A stretch of DNA of 64,000 nt from Hibiscus mutabilis (lineage: Eukaryota; Streptophyta; Magnoliopsida; Malvales; Malvaceae). The stretch lies in NCBI GenBank assembly GCA_019671005.1, contig CM033723.1, positions 16,197,254 through 16,261,253 on the forward strand, given 5' to 3'. Positions 10,419 through 21,250 of this stretch are shown piece after piece. Both the position numbers and the translations under genes were made by a program. How positions within the stretch are numbered: position 1 is the stretch's first letter; each line of letters begins with the position of its first letter. The notes under the pieces were generated by a model. The model was given only the letters and a program-made list of their open reading frames with translations. It had not been told where the DNA came from and ran no database searches.

Positions 10419-10731
10419 ACACTTCTCACCATAGAGGTAATGTCACCAAATTTTCAAAGCGAACACCACAGCCACAAGCTCCAAATCATGGGTTGGATAA
10501 TTGCGCTCATGAACTTTCAATTGCCTCAATGCATGCATCACTATAAACCACAAACTTATTCTCAGATTCAGGATGAATCAACACAGGAGTGTGTGTCAAA
10601 ACCTCTTTCAACTTTTCGAAGCCATGTTGTTGTTTCTCCATCCACACAAAAGGAACATTCTTTTGCAACAACTTGGTCAACGGTGCTGCAATACTCAACC
10701 CCTCAACAAAACAACGATAATAACCAACCAA
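10419..10731 (-). pseudogene. Broken RNase H domain of element B
   Basis: The frame from 10731 reads GYYRCFVEGLSIAAPLTKLL, the end of the RT connection, then VLIHPESENKFVVYSDACI, which holds the first RNase H aspartate. Directly after that the sequence loses about 20 codons that in V read GLGCVLMQEGKVV, and shifts frame. The later part (YPTHDLELVAVVFALK) is still readable, with a stop replacing the tryptophan before HYLYGEKC. The deletion would inactivate RNase H. It is seen directly by comparison with element V at 22240-22450. Confidence 0.75.
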
Positions 10732-10773
10732 CCCAAGAAAACTACGTACCTTCGATACAAACTTAGGTTGCTT

Positions 10774-11286
10774 CTAATTGAGAATAGCCTCAATTTTCTG
10801 TGGATCAACGTGAATACCCTTTACGAAAACCACATAACCCAGGAACATCACCTCTTTAAGCCAAAACTCGCACTTGCTCAACTTAGCATATAACTGATTA
10901 CCCTTCAGCACTTGTAACACTATCTGCAAATACTGATCATGCTCTTCCTCGGTACAGGAGTACACGAGGATATCGTCTATGAATATTACCACGAACTGAT
11001 CAAGGTACTCATAAAACACTCGATTCATGTCCATAAATGCAGCCGGGGAATTTATCAAACTGAAAGGCATAACCAAAAACTCATAATGTCCATACCTTGT
11101 ACGGAAGGTAGTCTTTGGCACAAACACATCCTTCACTTTCAACTGATAGTACCCAGACCTCAAATCTATCTTAGAGAACACCGAAGCACCCCTAAATTGA
11201 TCAAACAAATCATCAATCTGTGGTAAGGGGTATTTATTCTTAATCGTCAACTTATTCAGTTGTCGATAATCGATGCACATCCTCAT
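10774..11286 (-). CDS. Reverse transcriptase core of element B
   Basis: A 170-codon open frame covers MRMCIDYRQLNKLTIKNKYP, FSKIDLRSGYYQLKVKD, FRTRYGHYEFLVMPF and the catalytic FIDDILVYS box, and ends AILN. There a TAG replaces the tryptophan of the usual LxWKQPK motif. One methionine codon is missing in FMDMNRV compared with V (FMDMMNRV), an in-frame 3-bp deletion. The catalytic aspartates are intact. The upstream boundary at about 11287 is abrupt, so the RT fingers and protease are lost. The lineage is Ty3/gypsy chromovirus, like V and W. Confidence 0.88.
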   Translation of the reverse strand: MRMCIDYRQLNKLTIKNKYPLPQIDDLFDQFRGASVFSKIDLRSGYYQLKVKDVFVPKTTFRTRYGHYEFLVMPFSLINSPAAFMDMNRVFYEYLDQFVVIFIDDILVYSCTEEEHDQYLQIVLQVLKGNQLYAKLSKCEFWLKEVMFLGYVVFVKGIHVDPQKIEAILN

Positions 11287-11291
11287 CGTGC

Positions 11292-12648
11292 CACATTGGC
11301 TAAAGTGTTACAATCAGGATTTTTTTGGCCTACACTATTCAAAGACGCCTATTATTTTGCCAAGGCATACGACCGATGCCAGCATACTGGAAACATTTGT
11401 AGCAAACATTAATTGCCACTACAGAACATCATGCACGTAGAGCTATTTGATGTATGAGGGCTAGACTTTATGGGTCATTTCCCCCTATTGTTCGGTAATA
11501 TTTATATTATAGTGGCAGTCGTTATGTCTTGAAGTAGGTTGAAGCTGTTGCTCTCCCAACAATTGATGCCAATGCAGTTGCCAAGTTTCTATACAAGCAT
11601 GTATTTACAAGATTCGGTGCCCTCAGAGCCCTCATACATGATGAAGGTACCCATTTTAAATGCCATTTAATCACTAAATCTCTGTGTAGGTATAGAATCT
11701 AACAAATAATTGCTACTGCCTACCATCCTCAAACAAATGGTCAGGCAAAAATTTCAAACAAAGAAATAAAAAACATCTTAGAGAAGACAATGAAACCAAC
11801 GAGGAATGACTGGTCCTTGAGGCAAGATGATTCCTTGTGGGCATACAGAACATCATTCAAAACTCCATTAGGAACTTCCCCATACAAGCTTGTATTTGGG
11901 AGGTCATGCCATTTGCTAGTGGAGTTAGAACATCGAGCTTTTTGGGTAACCAAATAGTTAAACATGGAATAGATGGCTGCAGGTAAGAAACGTTTGTTAT
12001 ATTTGAATGGAAGAAACGTTTGTTATATTTGAATGAATTAGAGGAGTTTAGAGCACAAGCATATGAAAATACCAAGCTTTATAAAGAAAAAATAAAGAGG
12101 TGGCATAACAATAGAATTTTGCCAAGGCATTTTGAAGAAGGGCAAAGAGTGTTGTTGTTCAATTCAAGGCTTAAGATATTTTTAGGTAAACTCAAATCTA
12201 GATGGTCAGGTCCATTTGAAGTTGTCAAGCCTTATGCTCATGGAGCAGTAGATATCAAGGACTTGAAAACAGGGACAACATTTAAAGTAAATGGCCAGAG
12301 ATTGAAGCATTATGCTCAAGGAAGTCAAGAGAATGCCAAATTGATTATTCTTTTGACAGAGATTGAGTAATTTTGTCGCCATCATTTGATCATTGTAAAT
12401 AGTTAGGTTAGTTGTTTTTTTTTTTTGATATTTTAGTTTATTTTTATTTGTTCTGCTTTAAAAGGTTTTTGTAAGTGTTAGTACATGAAATTTTGCCAGG
12501 ATAGTATGCCATGGCATTATGCCAAGATAGGCCATCATTTGGACACCCATCGTCACAAGATTAGATAACACGTGGACCCTATGTAATTTAGGCCCAAGGG
12601 AGAGAGATTTTTGGCTGAAGCGAGAAAACCTTAGCTGCCTAGGTTAAT
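11292..12648 (+). mobile_element. Element C: Athila-type Ty3/gypsy 3' fragment (integrase tail and downstream sequence)
   Basis: Starting abruptly next to element B, the plus strand reads AKVLQSGFFWPTLF and continues through a decayed Athila integrase to a well-kept C-terminus ending at 12370. It matches element Y of this window (42603-43660, opposite strand) over the same region. The 280 bp after the stop hold only a poly-T run and AT-rich sequence before the copia LTR at 12649. No Athila LTR is seen here. Confidence 0.8.
11301..12370 (+). pseudogene. Athila-type integrase, decayed core with intact C-terminal tail
   Basis: The region translates piecewise as AKVLQSGFFWPTLFKDA, a zinc-binding remnant (DRCQHTGNIC), ELFDV-GLDFMGHFP and a core with several stops and frame changes. 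From 12020 an open frame of 116 codons follows: LNELEEFRAQAYENTKLYKE, RVLLFNSRLKIFLGKLKSRW, and KVNGQRLKHY near the end, the standard Athila integrase C-terminus. A 26-bp tandem duplication at about 11986-12034 (gaagaaacgtttgttatatt) interrupts the start of this tail. The product would be catalytically dead. The minus-strand frames at 11741-12075 are shadows. Confidence 0.82.
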
Positions 12649-13904
12649 GTTAGAGTATGCCCAAAGACCAATCATAAGATGATTGTAAATGACATTTGTT
12701 TTTCCCTTGTTTATTCAAAAAGAGTCATTGCCATTATTATTTTCAGTTACAATTTTGCGTGCATAAATAAACTGAATTATAATAAAGTCCTTAGAATATT
12801 GTGGGATGGACAACAATAATACATTAAGACTAATATGTAGTTGATTGATGACAAAGTGTTTTCATTGACATGAAGATGTCAAAATCAATACATAAGTATG
12901 TGTTAGAGAACGACATACTGGACTGACCCACTATGAGCATGTTTCTTGGATTATTATGTGGCAGTCACAAAATTGCTCATAGTGATAACTACATATATGA
13001 TCCTCAAACTTGAGATCATCATTATTTCAACATCGTGAGTGACATATTTTGATACGGTCAAACGTGTGTCGTAACTGACTACACTATAAAGACTGATATT
13101 GGATATGTCATAATCTATGTAGTGGAATATGGTTGATCAAGATAGGATTTGTCCCTCCCACATAATAGGAGTAATATCGTAGGCCACTTGATTGAGTGAG
13201 ACTAGAAATGCATGGCCATGCTCGAATAAGTTGATATGAGATATCATAGTTATTCGTTTATAATAGTCTACTAAAGATATCAAAAAATATTAGATGGACT
13301 CTACAAGTGTGAGTGTTCCATGACTTGTGTCCAATCTAGATATAAAGGACAAAAGGATGCAATACATAAATAGAGTTAATCACGAAAAGGTTATTTCGAA
13401 TCATAATTTTTTGTAATAGGTGACAATGACATATTGCTAGATATCACTCATTGTTTGTAATATTAGAAATGTTCTAATATTTACTACTAACGTTACATGA
13501 ACCAACAGGGTCACACCTACATTTGAAATGAGCATATATTAAACGAATTATATATGTACAAATTTGTTGTACATGAATTTAGTTAAATTAATATATATTT
13601 GATATATATAATTTAACCATTGGGTAAATATTAAAAGAAAAATAATTATTGTAATTATGACTCTTTTAATATATAAATGATATAATTCAGCTTAAATCAA
13701 TATATATATATATATATATATATTGAACTCCTAATTAAGTTGATTTGGGATTATATATACTTAATATATATATTGAAATCTTAATTAAGTTGAATTGGGA
13801 CTATATATAAATATTGAAATCCTAGTTAAGTTGAATTGGGATTATATATATTTAATATATATATATATTAAAATCCTAATTAAATTGAATCGGGATTATA
13901 TATA

Positions 13905-13946
<42 letters not shown>

Positions 13947-14353
13947 AAATCCTAATTAAGTTGAATTGGGATTATATATATTTAATATATATATATATAT
14001 TGAAATTCTAATATGAGTTAAATTAGGATTTCAAAGGCTATATAAAGGCATGAAAGATCTAGCAATCATTAATGTTTTTTTGGAAAAGCCCTCTAAATAG
14101 TTTAGAGAGTTCTATATGCTCGTTTTAACTGGGTGAACTATGTAGAGGTCAGAGCGTTATCGTTGCGGCTTAGAAATCGACATCGTGGAATCGTGATTGG
14201 ATATCTATCTCCTCTAAATTCAGAATTCCATATTTTAAACAGGTAATTCTTCACCCTTATTCACCACAATTCGTTCCTCGTACATGGATCTTTGGTGGTG
14301 ATCGTCGAATATTTTTTTTGCTGCGCCATGGGGTGTGCCGGTGTGACCCAATA
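12649..14353 (+). repeat. 5' LTR of copia element T (1.7 kb)
   Basis: The left end is tgttagagtatgccc, a common Ty1/copia LTR start. The right end is gtgtgacccaata at 14353, next to a Met-type primer site. The expected final CA appears as TA, a single C-to-T change. A ~50-bp AT-rich minisatellite occupies 13720-14035. No 3' LTR of T is found on the right side of element W, so the element is truncated there. No coding region is visible in the LTR. Confidence 0.72.
13720..14035 (+). repeat. ~50-bp AT-rich minisatellite in the copia LTR (five to six units)
   Basis: The word attgaaatcctaattaagtt, followed by gaattgggattatatatatt, recurs at about 13723, 13773, 13814, 13868, 13944 and 14000. The units are separated by (TA)n tracts of varying length, the longest about 13906-13943. 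Confidence 0.85.
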
Positions 14354-14354
14354 G

Positions 14355-14367
14355 TGGTATCTAAGCC
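14355..14367 (+). other. Primer binding site of copia element T
   Basis: The sequence tggtatctaagcc lies just after the LTR end and resembles the plant initiator-Met tRNA site TGGTATCAGAGCC with two differences. It fixes the element's orientation as plus. Confidence 0.75.
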
Positions 14368-15723
14368 ACTTGTGCGAAACAAATGCGGGTTTTAATTACT
14401 TGGGTGATGTAATTGTATGAGATACATGTTATTTTTCGATTTATTTAGAGAATATATAATATTTGTACGAGCAAATCTATTCAATCACGGTTAATCTATT
14501 AATCCACTTAAAAATGTTCCTAAGATCAATGATTAAGAGTTAATCATCAGGATCTTTTTCGATAGGGTTTGAAATGTTGGATATTAATTGTTAACATATT
14601 CAGTATGGAGTTTTAGATGTTAAGTGTTAACATAAACGGGTTATAGTTATATATTAGACTAATGGTTAGTCTATAGATTTCGTGCGAACAAAAGTTGTTT
14701 CAGTAAAAACCTCGTAGATTTTAAAATCCTGAAAAACACGATAATGTTGATAAAAGTTATCAAATCATGAGGTTTTTACATAGCGATAAACATGCTAATC
14801 TTTAAAAATTCCCCCGCCGCTAATCGAGCAGCGGCAACCCCGCTAGCGGCTACAAGGCCGTTGGAACCCCTCAAGGGGTCTGCGTAGAAATAATCTGGTA
14901 AGACCTCAATAACAAACTGCGTCGTTATTATGTTTAATATGCATGGTAGCCCATTTAGTTTTATTTATTAGGTTTTATAAATACGGCTTGCGTGTCGTGC
15001 CTTTCTCTACTTTTGTTGTAATTCTCTTCTCATCTTACTCCCTTGTATGTAAAACGAGTTTCTGAAACTATAATCTATACGAAGAAGCATGGACCTGAGG
15101 AACAGAAGTGTGGGCCGATAGAAAGATGCTTGAGAAGTGTTTTTATCCTTAGAATAATTTGGTTCTCCCATTGGCTTTGGAAGGGCCACCTTAGGATATG
15201 TGCTATAACTATTGCATTCATATTTACTACTTTTCATGTATGTGATAAAATGAATGTATGTGATGCATGCTACTTAATTGATAAGATAAAATGTTAAATG
15301 GTGAGATAATATTCACAAAACCCCTCAATAAAATATGAAGTCTTTTATTGCTTCCCAATGTTAACCCTCGTTAAAGTCTAGATCGATACAATGTAGGTTT
15401 GCTAAAGCGAGGTACTTGAATCTATCTTGGCCAAACGTGAAGAATAAGCAAGTGATATTCGTTGGTTGTAATATTGGTTAATGACTTAACTAGGTTACTC
15501 TAATATGATTAGAAAACCTAAAAGTTAGTTATTTGGATAATCATAAGATGGTTATGAACAAGAGTTGTTCACCAAATGAAGGAGTTACATGAGATGTAAT
15601 TAGCAAGTGTTGCTTACCTAGATAGACCCTAATCTTAAGAGAAAAGCCAAAGCTAACTCAAGAGAATGTGAAATTTGGATCCTTGTCCACTAGAAAAACT
15701 TTACAAAAGGTATTTTTGACATT

Positions 15724-15728
15724 AATAT
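15724..15728. repeat. Target-site duplication of element W, left copy
   Basis: AATAT here is identical to 48382-48386 at the other end of W, 32.6 kb away. It shows that everything between belongs to one insertion plus later insertions into it. Confidence 0.88.
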
Positions 15729-15863
15729 TGTAACCCCCTCGACCCGGCCTAGACGTCCGACTGAACCGAGTGAGCTACATTAGGTTTGCCGAAGAAAACC
15801 AGAGAAAGATTACGAAAATTGGTCCATTCTTTTCCTTTTAAAAATGTCTAGATGCGTATTATT
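15729..15863 (-). repeat. 3' LTR of W, terminal 135 bp, cut off by element V
   Basis: The sequence tgtaaccccctcgacccggc with the following tagacgtcc is the inverse of the LTR end seen at 19200-19236 (ggacg-type word, aggccgggttaagggggttaca). This piece is therefore the terminus of a minus-oriented LTR. It continues at 26540 after the V insertion. Confidence 0.88.
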
Positions 15864-18800
15864 TGTAACGGACCGAAGTAGAGATTCAAGTCAGTTTCGG
15901 GATCGTATATTTTTCGTGTTGGAAAAATTATGGAAAAATGTTTAAAAATCATTATTAATTATATATTTAATAATGGCCGAATCAATTTTGTAAAATGGGT
16001 TCTGAAAGATGGACATTTTTGTTGGTGACCAAAATGAAAGTTTTGAAAACTGTGTTTTCTAGTGACTAAAATGAAAAGGGTCAAATACTTAGAATCTTTA
16101 AGGAGCTATTTTACCATTTGGGTTCTGATGATTTCTCCCTTGATTTAACTGATTTTAACATGTGATTTTAATTAATATGAAAAGTGCATTTTGTTAAAAA
16201 GTTAGTTATCTTTTCTAAAACAAAAATCATGTCATTTTCTCTCAACTTTTTCTCTCCATTCTCTCCTCAGCCAAACACTCAGTTTTTCATCAAATTTCCA
16301 GAGGTGAGGTGGATAACTTGATTTTATTGTTTCAAATTGTTTTATAAAGATTGTTTATACAAAATCTTACAATAATCTTGTATTTTCTTAGCTTTTCACA
16401 AATCAATTGAGGGAGAAACTTCACAAAAGGGGTAAGGTCTGAGATCTCCTCTATTGTATGGTTCTTTATTGAAAATCCCACGCATTTGATCCTTGTTTTT
16501 GTGATTCTAATATGATTTTGATGATTTTTTAATGTTTAATTGAGTTATTTGGGGAAAATGAGTTGATTCGCGAATTGGATCTAATTTCCAATAAGTAAGG
16601 TTGCTTTGATTCATATTTTGGATGTTTAATAGTGTTGATAAGTGATTTTTATCAATGAAATCCTGAAACTTAAGAATCTCTATTTGTTTAGGTTGTTAGT
16701 TTTCAGTTTTTGTGGTTGTAAGGTTGCTGGAGGTAGTAGCTTATTTTGAATATGTTTTTAGATGTGTTTTGATGTTGGAAATGAGTTTAGGTTGATAGTT
16801 GTTGGCTGGATTGTGAATCGAAGTGTTTTGGTTATGATTTCGGTTGTTGTGGAGGTTTTGTGAGAATCTGTGAAGGATGGTGGTTACTGTGTTTAGAATG
16901 CATTATAATACATTAATCCTCTATTGTTTTGTGGTAAAAATAGGGGAGGTTGATTAATAAGTGATTAGAGAAGCGTTAGAGGCTTCAGATACTTGATTTT
17001 ACGTCGGCGAATCGAGGTTTTGCTTATTGGTGAGTGAAAACGTGGTTTGAAGCATTTTGATGTTTTGAGAATAGAGTTTTAGGAGTTATGGTAGAGCTTG
17101 AAACGCTTACCTAGACTCGAAAGTAAGTATAAAGTGGATTTCTCTCTCGGACGTGCTAGTTTGAAATGGTTTTATGCACTTGTTTTAATTTACATGTTAC
17201 CTACTGTTTAAGTATGTTTTAAAGTATTTGATATACTATTTTTAAGCATGAAATGCTGAAGGATGCACATGGTAAGTGATCCTTGAAAGTATGTGGTTTA
17301 TACTTGTGTTTTGAAGCATGTGACGTTACTTTGGAAAAATGGTTTGGTGAATGCTTGTTAAAACAGTGAGGTAAATGGAAAATGGTTAATTATATTGGCA
17401 AGTGATGTGGTTTTAAAATTGTTATCGGATATAGTTGGCCGCCTATAGGATTAAGTGCACTGTAAAATAAGTCACCTTGGATGTTGAGGGGTTTATATTA
17501 TGTACTGAATACTCCATCCAAGCACCCTAACGGTAGAGGGGTTAAACAGTACCAAATACTCCCGTTGGTGGGGTTAAGCATCTAACCGATGAGAGGGATG
17601 GGTTTCCCTATGGGTGGAATGTGTACCCAGTTGTTAATGTACCGCGATTGTAATTGTATCGCTATTCCGGTTGATATGGCTTGAAGTGTTGGGTTAACAC
17701 TTGTTGAATCCGTGTATCCGATGAACTCTTTTGTTAATGGATTTGTCTAATGATCACTTGAAAGCCAATATAATTGTTAATGTATCATTGAAATGTTAAT
17801 GTTGTATAATATGGTTTGTACATGTTTCTCCTTAAGCTTTGCATTTGGTAGTAATGCATGGGAAGGCTTAAGTGGAGGGTTAGCAATGTGACTTGCTGTT
17901 GTTTAATGATACATGTAGCATATGGTTTAACGTGCTGGTTTTAAATGATGTAAAGTGCATGTTTTAAAAGGGGCATGATGAAGGTATTTTTAAGGATGAT
18001 GTTATGTAAATGGTTTTAAAATGCATTGATGGTGTTTGTTTTGAGCACTCCTCACTAAGACTTGTGTTCTTACGCTCTCGTTGTCCATCTATGCAGATAA
18101 TTGAGGTCTTGGAAGGCAGCAAGAAGCAAGGGGATCTGGGCAAGACTTGCTACCAGCGTATGTTAAAGACTAGACTATAATGAATAAGGCAATGGGGTAC
18201 TTGTTGTGTTTTGGGAGATGTTTTGTGGAACTCCCTGTTTGAGCGTATTTATTTAGTTGCTCTTGGGTTGTAAATGGCCTTTAAAGTTTGTTTTGATGCT
18301 GGTTTACCTTTTTGACATGTTGTTTGAATGGACATTAGGAAGCATGCCTATAAATTTCCTTTTGATGCTTGATGCTTGTTGTGCAGTAGGAATGAAGTTG
18401 CCAGTTGGCTTGTGATATGTAAGGCGTGTTGGTACGGTGTTATAAGCATGTTGGATTGGTTTGAGAATGTTTTTGAGATGAAAAACTAGCAAATTGTGGC
18501 ATTACAGGTCCAGGCGTACCGATACGCGGGGGACCGTATCGGTACGGCTAGGCATTTTCTTGCCTTAGGGATCGATACGCGTGAGGGAGTACCGGTACAC
18601 CTAGGTGATTTTTGGCTTGGCGTACTGATACAGGTAATGGTGTATCAGTATACGTTCTAGCCTCTGGAATTTCACTTTTTTAGTCCAAACCCGTGTACTA
18701 ATACCCATGTAAGCGTACCAGTACGTATGTTAAGAAGATTCAAAAGTTAGGTAAGTTTGTTATGGCGTATCGATACCTACCGTGGTGTACTGGTACGGGT

Positions 18801-19236
18801 ATTTTATGCGTATCGGTACGGTGACACCCGTACCGATACCCGAGGCCGTTTTCTGTAATATTGGCTTGGCAGTTTTGTTTTCTTTGTATTCTAGTCCCTG
18901 AATCTTGTCCATGCGATTGTATGAGCGTGAATGATCAATTTGAGATGAATCAGAACCTGACTAATTAAAGATTGGTATATCAAAAGTGGCTTAAATCCTG
19001 CAAATTTCCTGTATTTGCAATTTGGTCCCTAAATTGAAAATGTGATCAATTGGATGTCAAAATGATGCCCGATTGAGGTGGGGTTATACCTGGGTGATGC
19101 ATGTACACGTAGGACTAATAATTGGCATCTAGACAAGAAAAAAATGGATCGAGTTTGGTTGTATCTCTTCGGTTTGCTACAGAAAACCTAATGTATCTCT
19201 TCGGTTGGGCGTCTAGGCCGGGTTAAGGGGGTTACA
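15864..19236 (+). repeat. 5' LTR of element V (3.37 kb)
   Basis: It begins tgtaacggaccgaag and ends ggccgggttaagggggttaca. Compared with the 3' LTR it lacks about 50 bp near its start (the cccggttttagggc segment) but keeps about 1.05 kb (17467-18530) that the 3' copy has lost. A dense array of GTAYYRRTAC palindromes lies at 18516-18839. No gene is present; the small frame 18304-18492 has no domain. Confidence 0.88.
18516..18839 (+). repeat. Array of 10-bp palindromes GTAYYRRTAC in the V 5' LTR
   Basis: About twelve copies occur in 325 bp, for example gtaccgatac 18516, gtatcggtac 18536, gtaccggtac 18589, gtactgatac 18622, gtaccagtac 18715, gtatcgatac 18767, gtactggtac 18786, gtatcggtac 18810 and gtaccgatac 18830. 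Spacing is irregular. Confidence 0.9.
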
Positions 19237-19241
19237 TTTGG

Positions 19242-19252
19242 TGGTATCAGAG
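19242..19252 (+). other. Primer binding site of element V
   Basis: The sequence tggtatcagag, five bases after the LTR end, is complementary to the 3' end of initiator-Met tRNA, the usual primer of this lineage. Confidence 0.9.
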
Positions 19253-19504
19253 ACATGTTTGATTCGTTTGGGAGGTTGTTGTGTTGTTGCCATGTTTGAT
19301 TTGCTTGGTGTTTGATATATATACGCTGGTTGATATGCACAGTGATTGATATATGAATATTGGTTGTTGTATGCTATGTTGGGAATGTCTTGGGGTACCC
19401 ATTGCCTTATTATTATAGTTTGGAAAGTTTTAATTTTTGAAATGAAAGTCTTGGATCCTTGCTTGAGGCTGGCCTGATTGTTGTGTTTTGAAATGATTAT
19501 CATG

Positions 19505-20640
19505 CCTTAGATATATTTTAGCACGATAAGACCGGGGAGAGAGTTGCGATCTAGTGCGATTGCTTTTGCCGCTGGGCAGGATGATGAAGGAGAAGTTGTA
19601 CCTCCTAGAGGGTTGCCACCGCCCCCACCTAATCTACCTGAGGGAGTAGAGCAAGTACCACCTGTGCCGACTGGGCCAGGGATGGGTGATATGACACCGT
19701 TGATACATGCCATGACTGGTGCGTTTCAGGCAGTAGTTGCGGGTGTTCGTGTGCCAGCACCACTGGTTGAGGGGTAAGGTTTGCGGTTTGAGCGTTTTCG
19801 TAGTTTGGACAGAGTTGAGTTTCGAGGGTTGTCGCCCGAGGCTTCTGAGGGCTGGTTAGCCAGTACTAAGAGGATATTAGGCCAGATGGGGTGCGGTACA
19901 CTGATGCTCGTAAGCTGGGCAGTGTTGTTTCCCTGCTGTAGGGTGATGCTTATGCATGATAGACTACCATGATATCCGGTATGTCGACGGATGATGTGGC
20001 CTGAGAGTTCTTCTGTGAAGTTTTCTGGAAGAAGTTTTTGGGAGTCCGATATCATGACGAGAAGAAGTGTGAGTTTATGGCTTTAGTGCAGGGCAATATG
20101 TCTGTTACTGAATATGAAGTGTAGTTTGTGAGGTTGAGTCGGTATGCACCTGAGTTGGTTCCTGACGAGCGTACTCGATGTGATCGTTTCTGATATGGGC
20201 TTGTGTAGGATATTAAGTCATACATGCTTGCTGCTGAATACACCAACTTTGATGTGTTGGTTTCGTGAGCTAAGGATGTAGAGCAGAATTTGGGTTTGGC
20301 ATCTGGATTGCGAGGTTCTAGCTCTGGTAAGAGAGCTATTGATTTGGGTTATAGCGGTGGTCAGGACAAGAGACACCGTGACATGAGGTTTTGCCCAGAG
20401 CCGAGGCATGGCGGGGGTGTTGTGGAACGTGGAGTCCAGGGGCAGGATACCCAGGTTAGAGCCCCGTTTAGCACTTGTTGGGTTTGTGGATCCCGAGATC
20501 ATTTGAGGCGAGACTGCCCGTGTTTGGCCAGGGAGGCTCAGGCACCTACGCCTGCGGTGGCTAATGCTTGTTGGAGTTGTGGGCCAGGCGACCATCAAAG
20601 GCGTGATTGTCCGTTGTTGGCTCGAGGTGGGCAGTGTGTT
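19505..20640 (+). pseudogene. gag of element V with two CCHC zinc knuckles, broken
   Basis: The N-terminal part is proline-rich (19544-19777) and is followed in frame, past a TAA at 19775, by FERFRSLDRVEFRGLSPEAS and a decayed capsid. Conserved later words are FMALVQGNMSVTEYE, YGLVxDIKSYMLAAEYTNF and VEQNLGLASG. TGA codons at 20191 and 20266 replace arginines. Two zinc knuckles follow, CWVCGSRDHLRRDCP (about 20480-20524) and CWSCGPGDHQRRDCP (about 20569-20613); both keep all CCHC residues. Chromoviruses often have one knuckle, so the pair is mildly unusual and looks like a local duplication. Gag forms the particle and binds the RNA. Confidence 0.85.
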
Positions 20641-21250
20641 GCACCTGTTGTTGCTCCACAGCGTGGTCGTGGCCGCGGACCGTTTCAGCATCGAGATGGT
20701 GGACAGAGGACTGTAGCTTATACTGTTGCTATCCAGCCTGAGGGAGGTGGACCGACTAGGGTGTATGCGCACCGTGAGGGTCGCAATGACACTGATGTGA
20801 TTGGAGGTACCTTTACTCTACATTCTTTGTTGTTGTATTCGTTGGTTGATTCTGGTTCTACTTATTCATACATTTTGAGTAAGATGCTGAGCTGCTTGAT
20901 ATATCTGTTGAAATTCTTAATGTGGGTGTTAGTGTGCATAGTTTTCTTGGAGAGACGGTCGTGGTTAGGAGGTTGTACCATAGGTGTCCGCTGATGGTTC
21001 AGGGACGTGTTTGCCGTGGACTTGATGGAGTTACCTTTCCATGGTTTTGATGTGATTTTAGGTATGAATTGGTTGATCGAACATCGGGATGTGGTGGATT
21101 TTGAGACCAAACGAATATCTTTGAAGTTGTCGAATGATTATGAGGTGGTGGTAGTTGGCGAGAATGCCAAGTTTTTGTCTAGCATTGTTTCAGCTTTGGA
21201 AGCAAGACGAATGTTAGATTTGGGATGTCAGGCTTATTTGGCCTATGTTA
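20641..21250 (+). pseudogene. Protease region of element V
   Basis: After a basic GRGRGPFQHRDGG linker, the frame reads VYAHREGRNDTDVIGGTF and LYSLVDSGSTYSYIL, with the active-site Asp-Ser-Gly at 20848-20856. A frame shift follows shortly (about 20880-21000). From 21007 the frame recovers with VDLMELPFHGFDVILGMNWL, the C-terminal protease strand, and WLIEHRDVVDFETKRISLKL. The protease would mature gag-pol. The catalytic triplet is intact but the frame is not continuous. Confidence 0.83.

Larger units (their letters stand above)
9728..11287 (-). mobile_element. Element B: Tekay-type chromovirus fragment (RT, RNase H, N-terminal integrase)
   Basis: A minus-strand pol fragment is cut on the left by the LTR of element A, inside the integrase motif KKDSxWVIVD, and on the right by a junction with a plus-strand Athila fragment at about 11290. 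Order and motifs match elements V and W of this window, so B belongs to the same broad chromovirus lineage. No LTR, gag or protease of B remains. Confidence 0.85.
14354..15728 (+). other. Leader of copia element T, left part
   Basis: No convincing gene is present between the primer site and the point where element W is inserted. Small frames at 15007-15237 and 15043-15297 overlap on opposite strands and show no domain. A GC-rich patch at 14813-14890 contains the short stem cccctcaagggg. The leader resumes at 48387, 105 bp before the gag start. Confidence 0.6.

Noticed and set aside
10774..11286. RT considered as part of an integrated plant pararetrovirus
   Set aside because: Motif order with RNase H and integrase downstream, and close match to V and W, show a Ty3/gypsy chromovirus; no movement or coat protein is seen anywhere in the window.
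15729..19236. LTR of V with ~65-bp inverted ends, considered as a MITE or foldback element
   Set aside because: The left 135 bp belong to the oppositely oriented W LTR cut by V; the TTATT duplication places the true V start at 15864.
19242..19252. tggtatcagag and similar words as tRNA genes
   Set aside because: They are primer sites complementary to a tRNA 3' end, next to LTR boundaries; no cloverleaf surrounds them.
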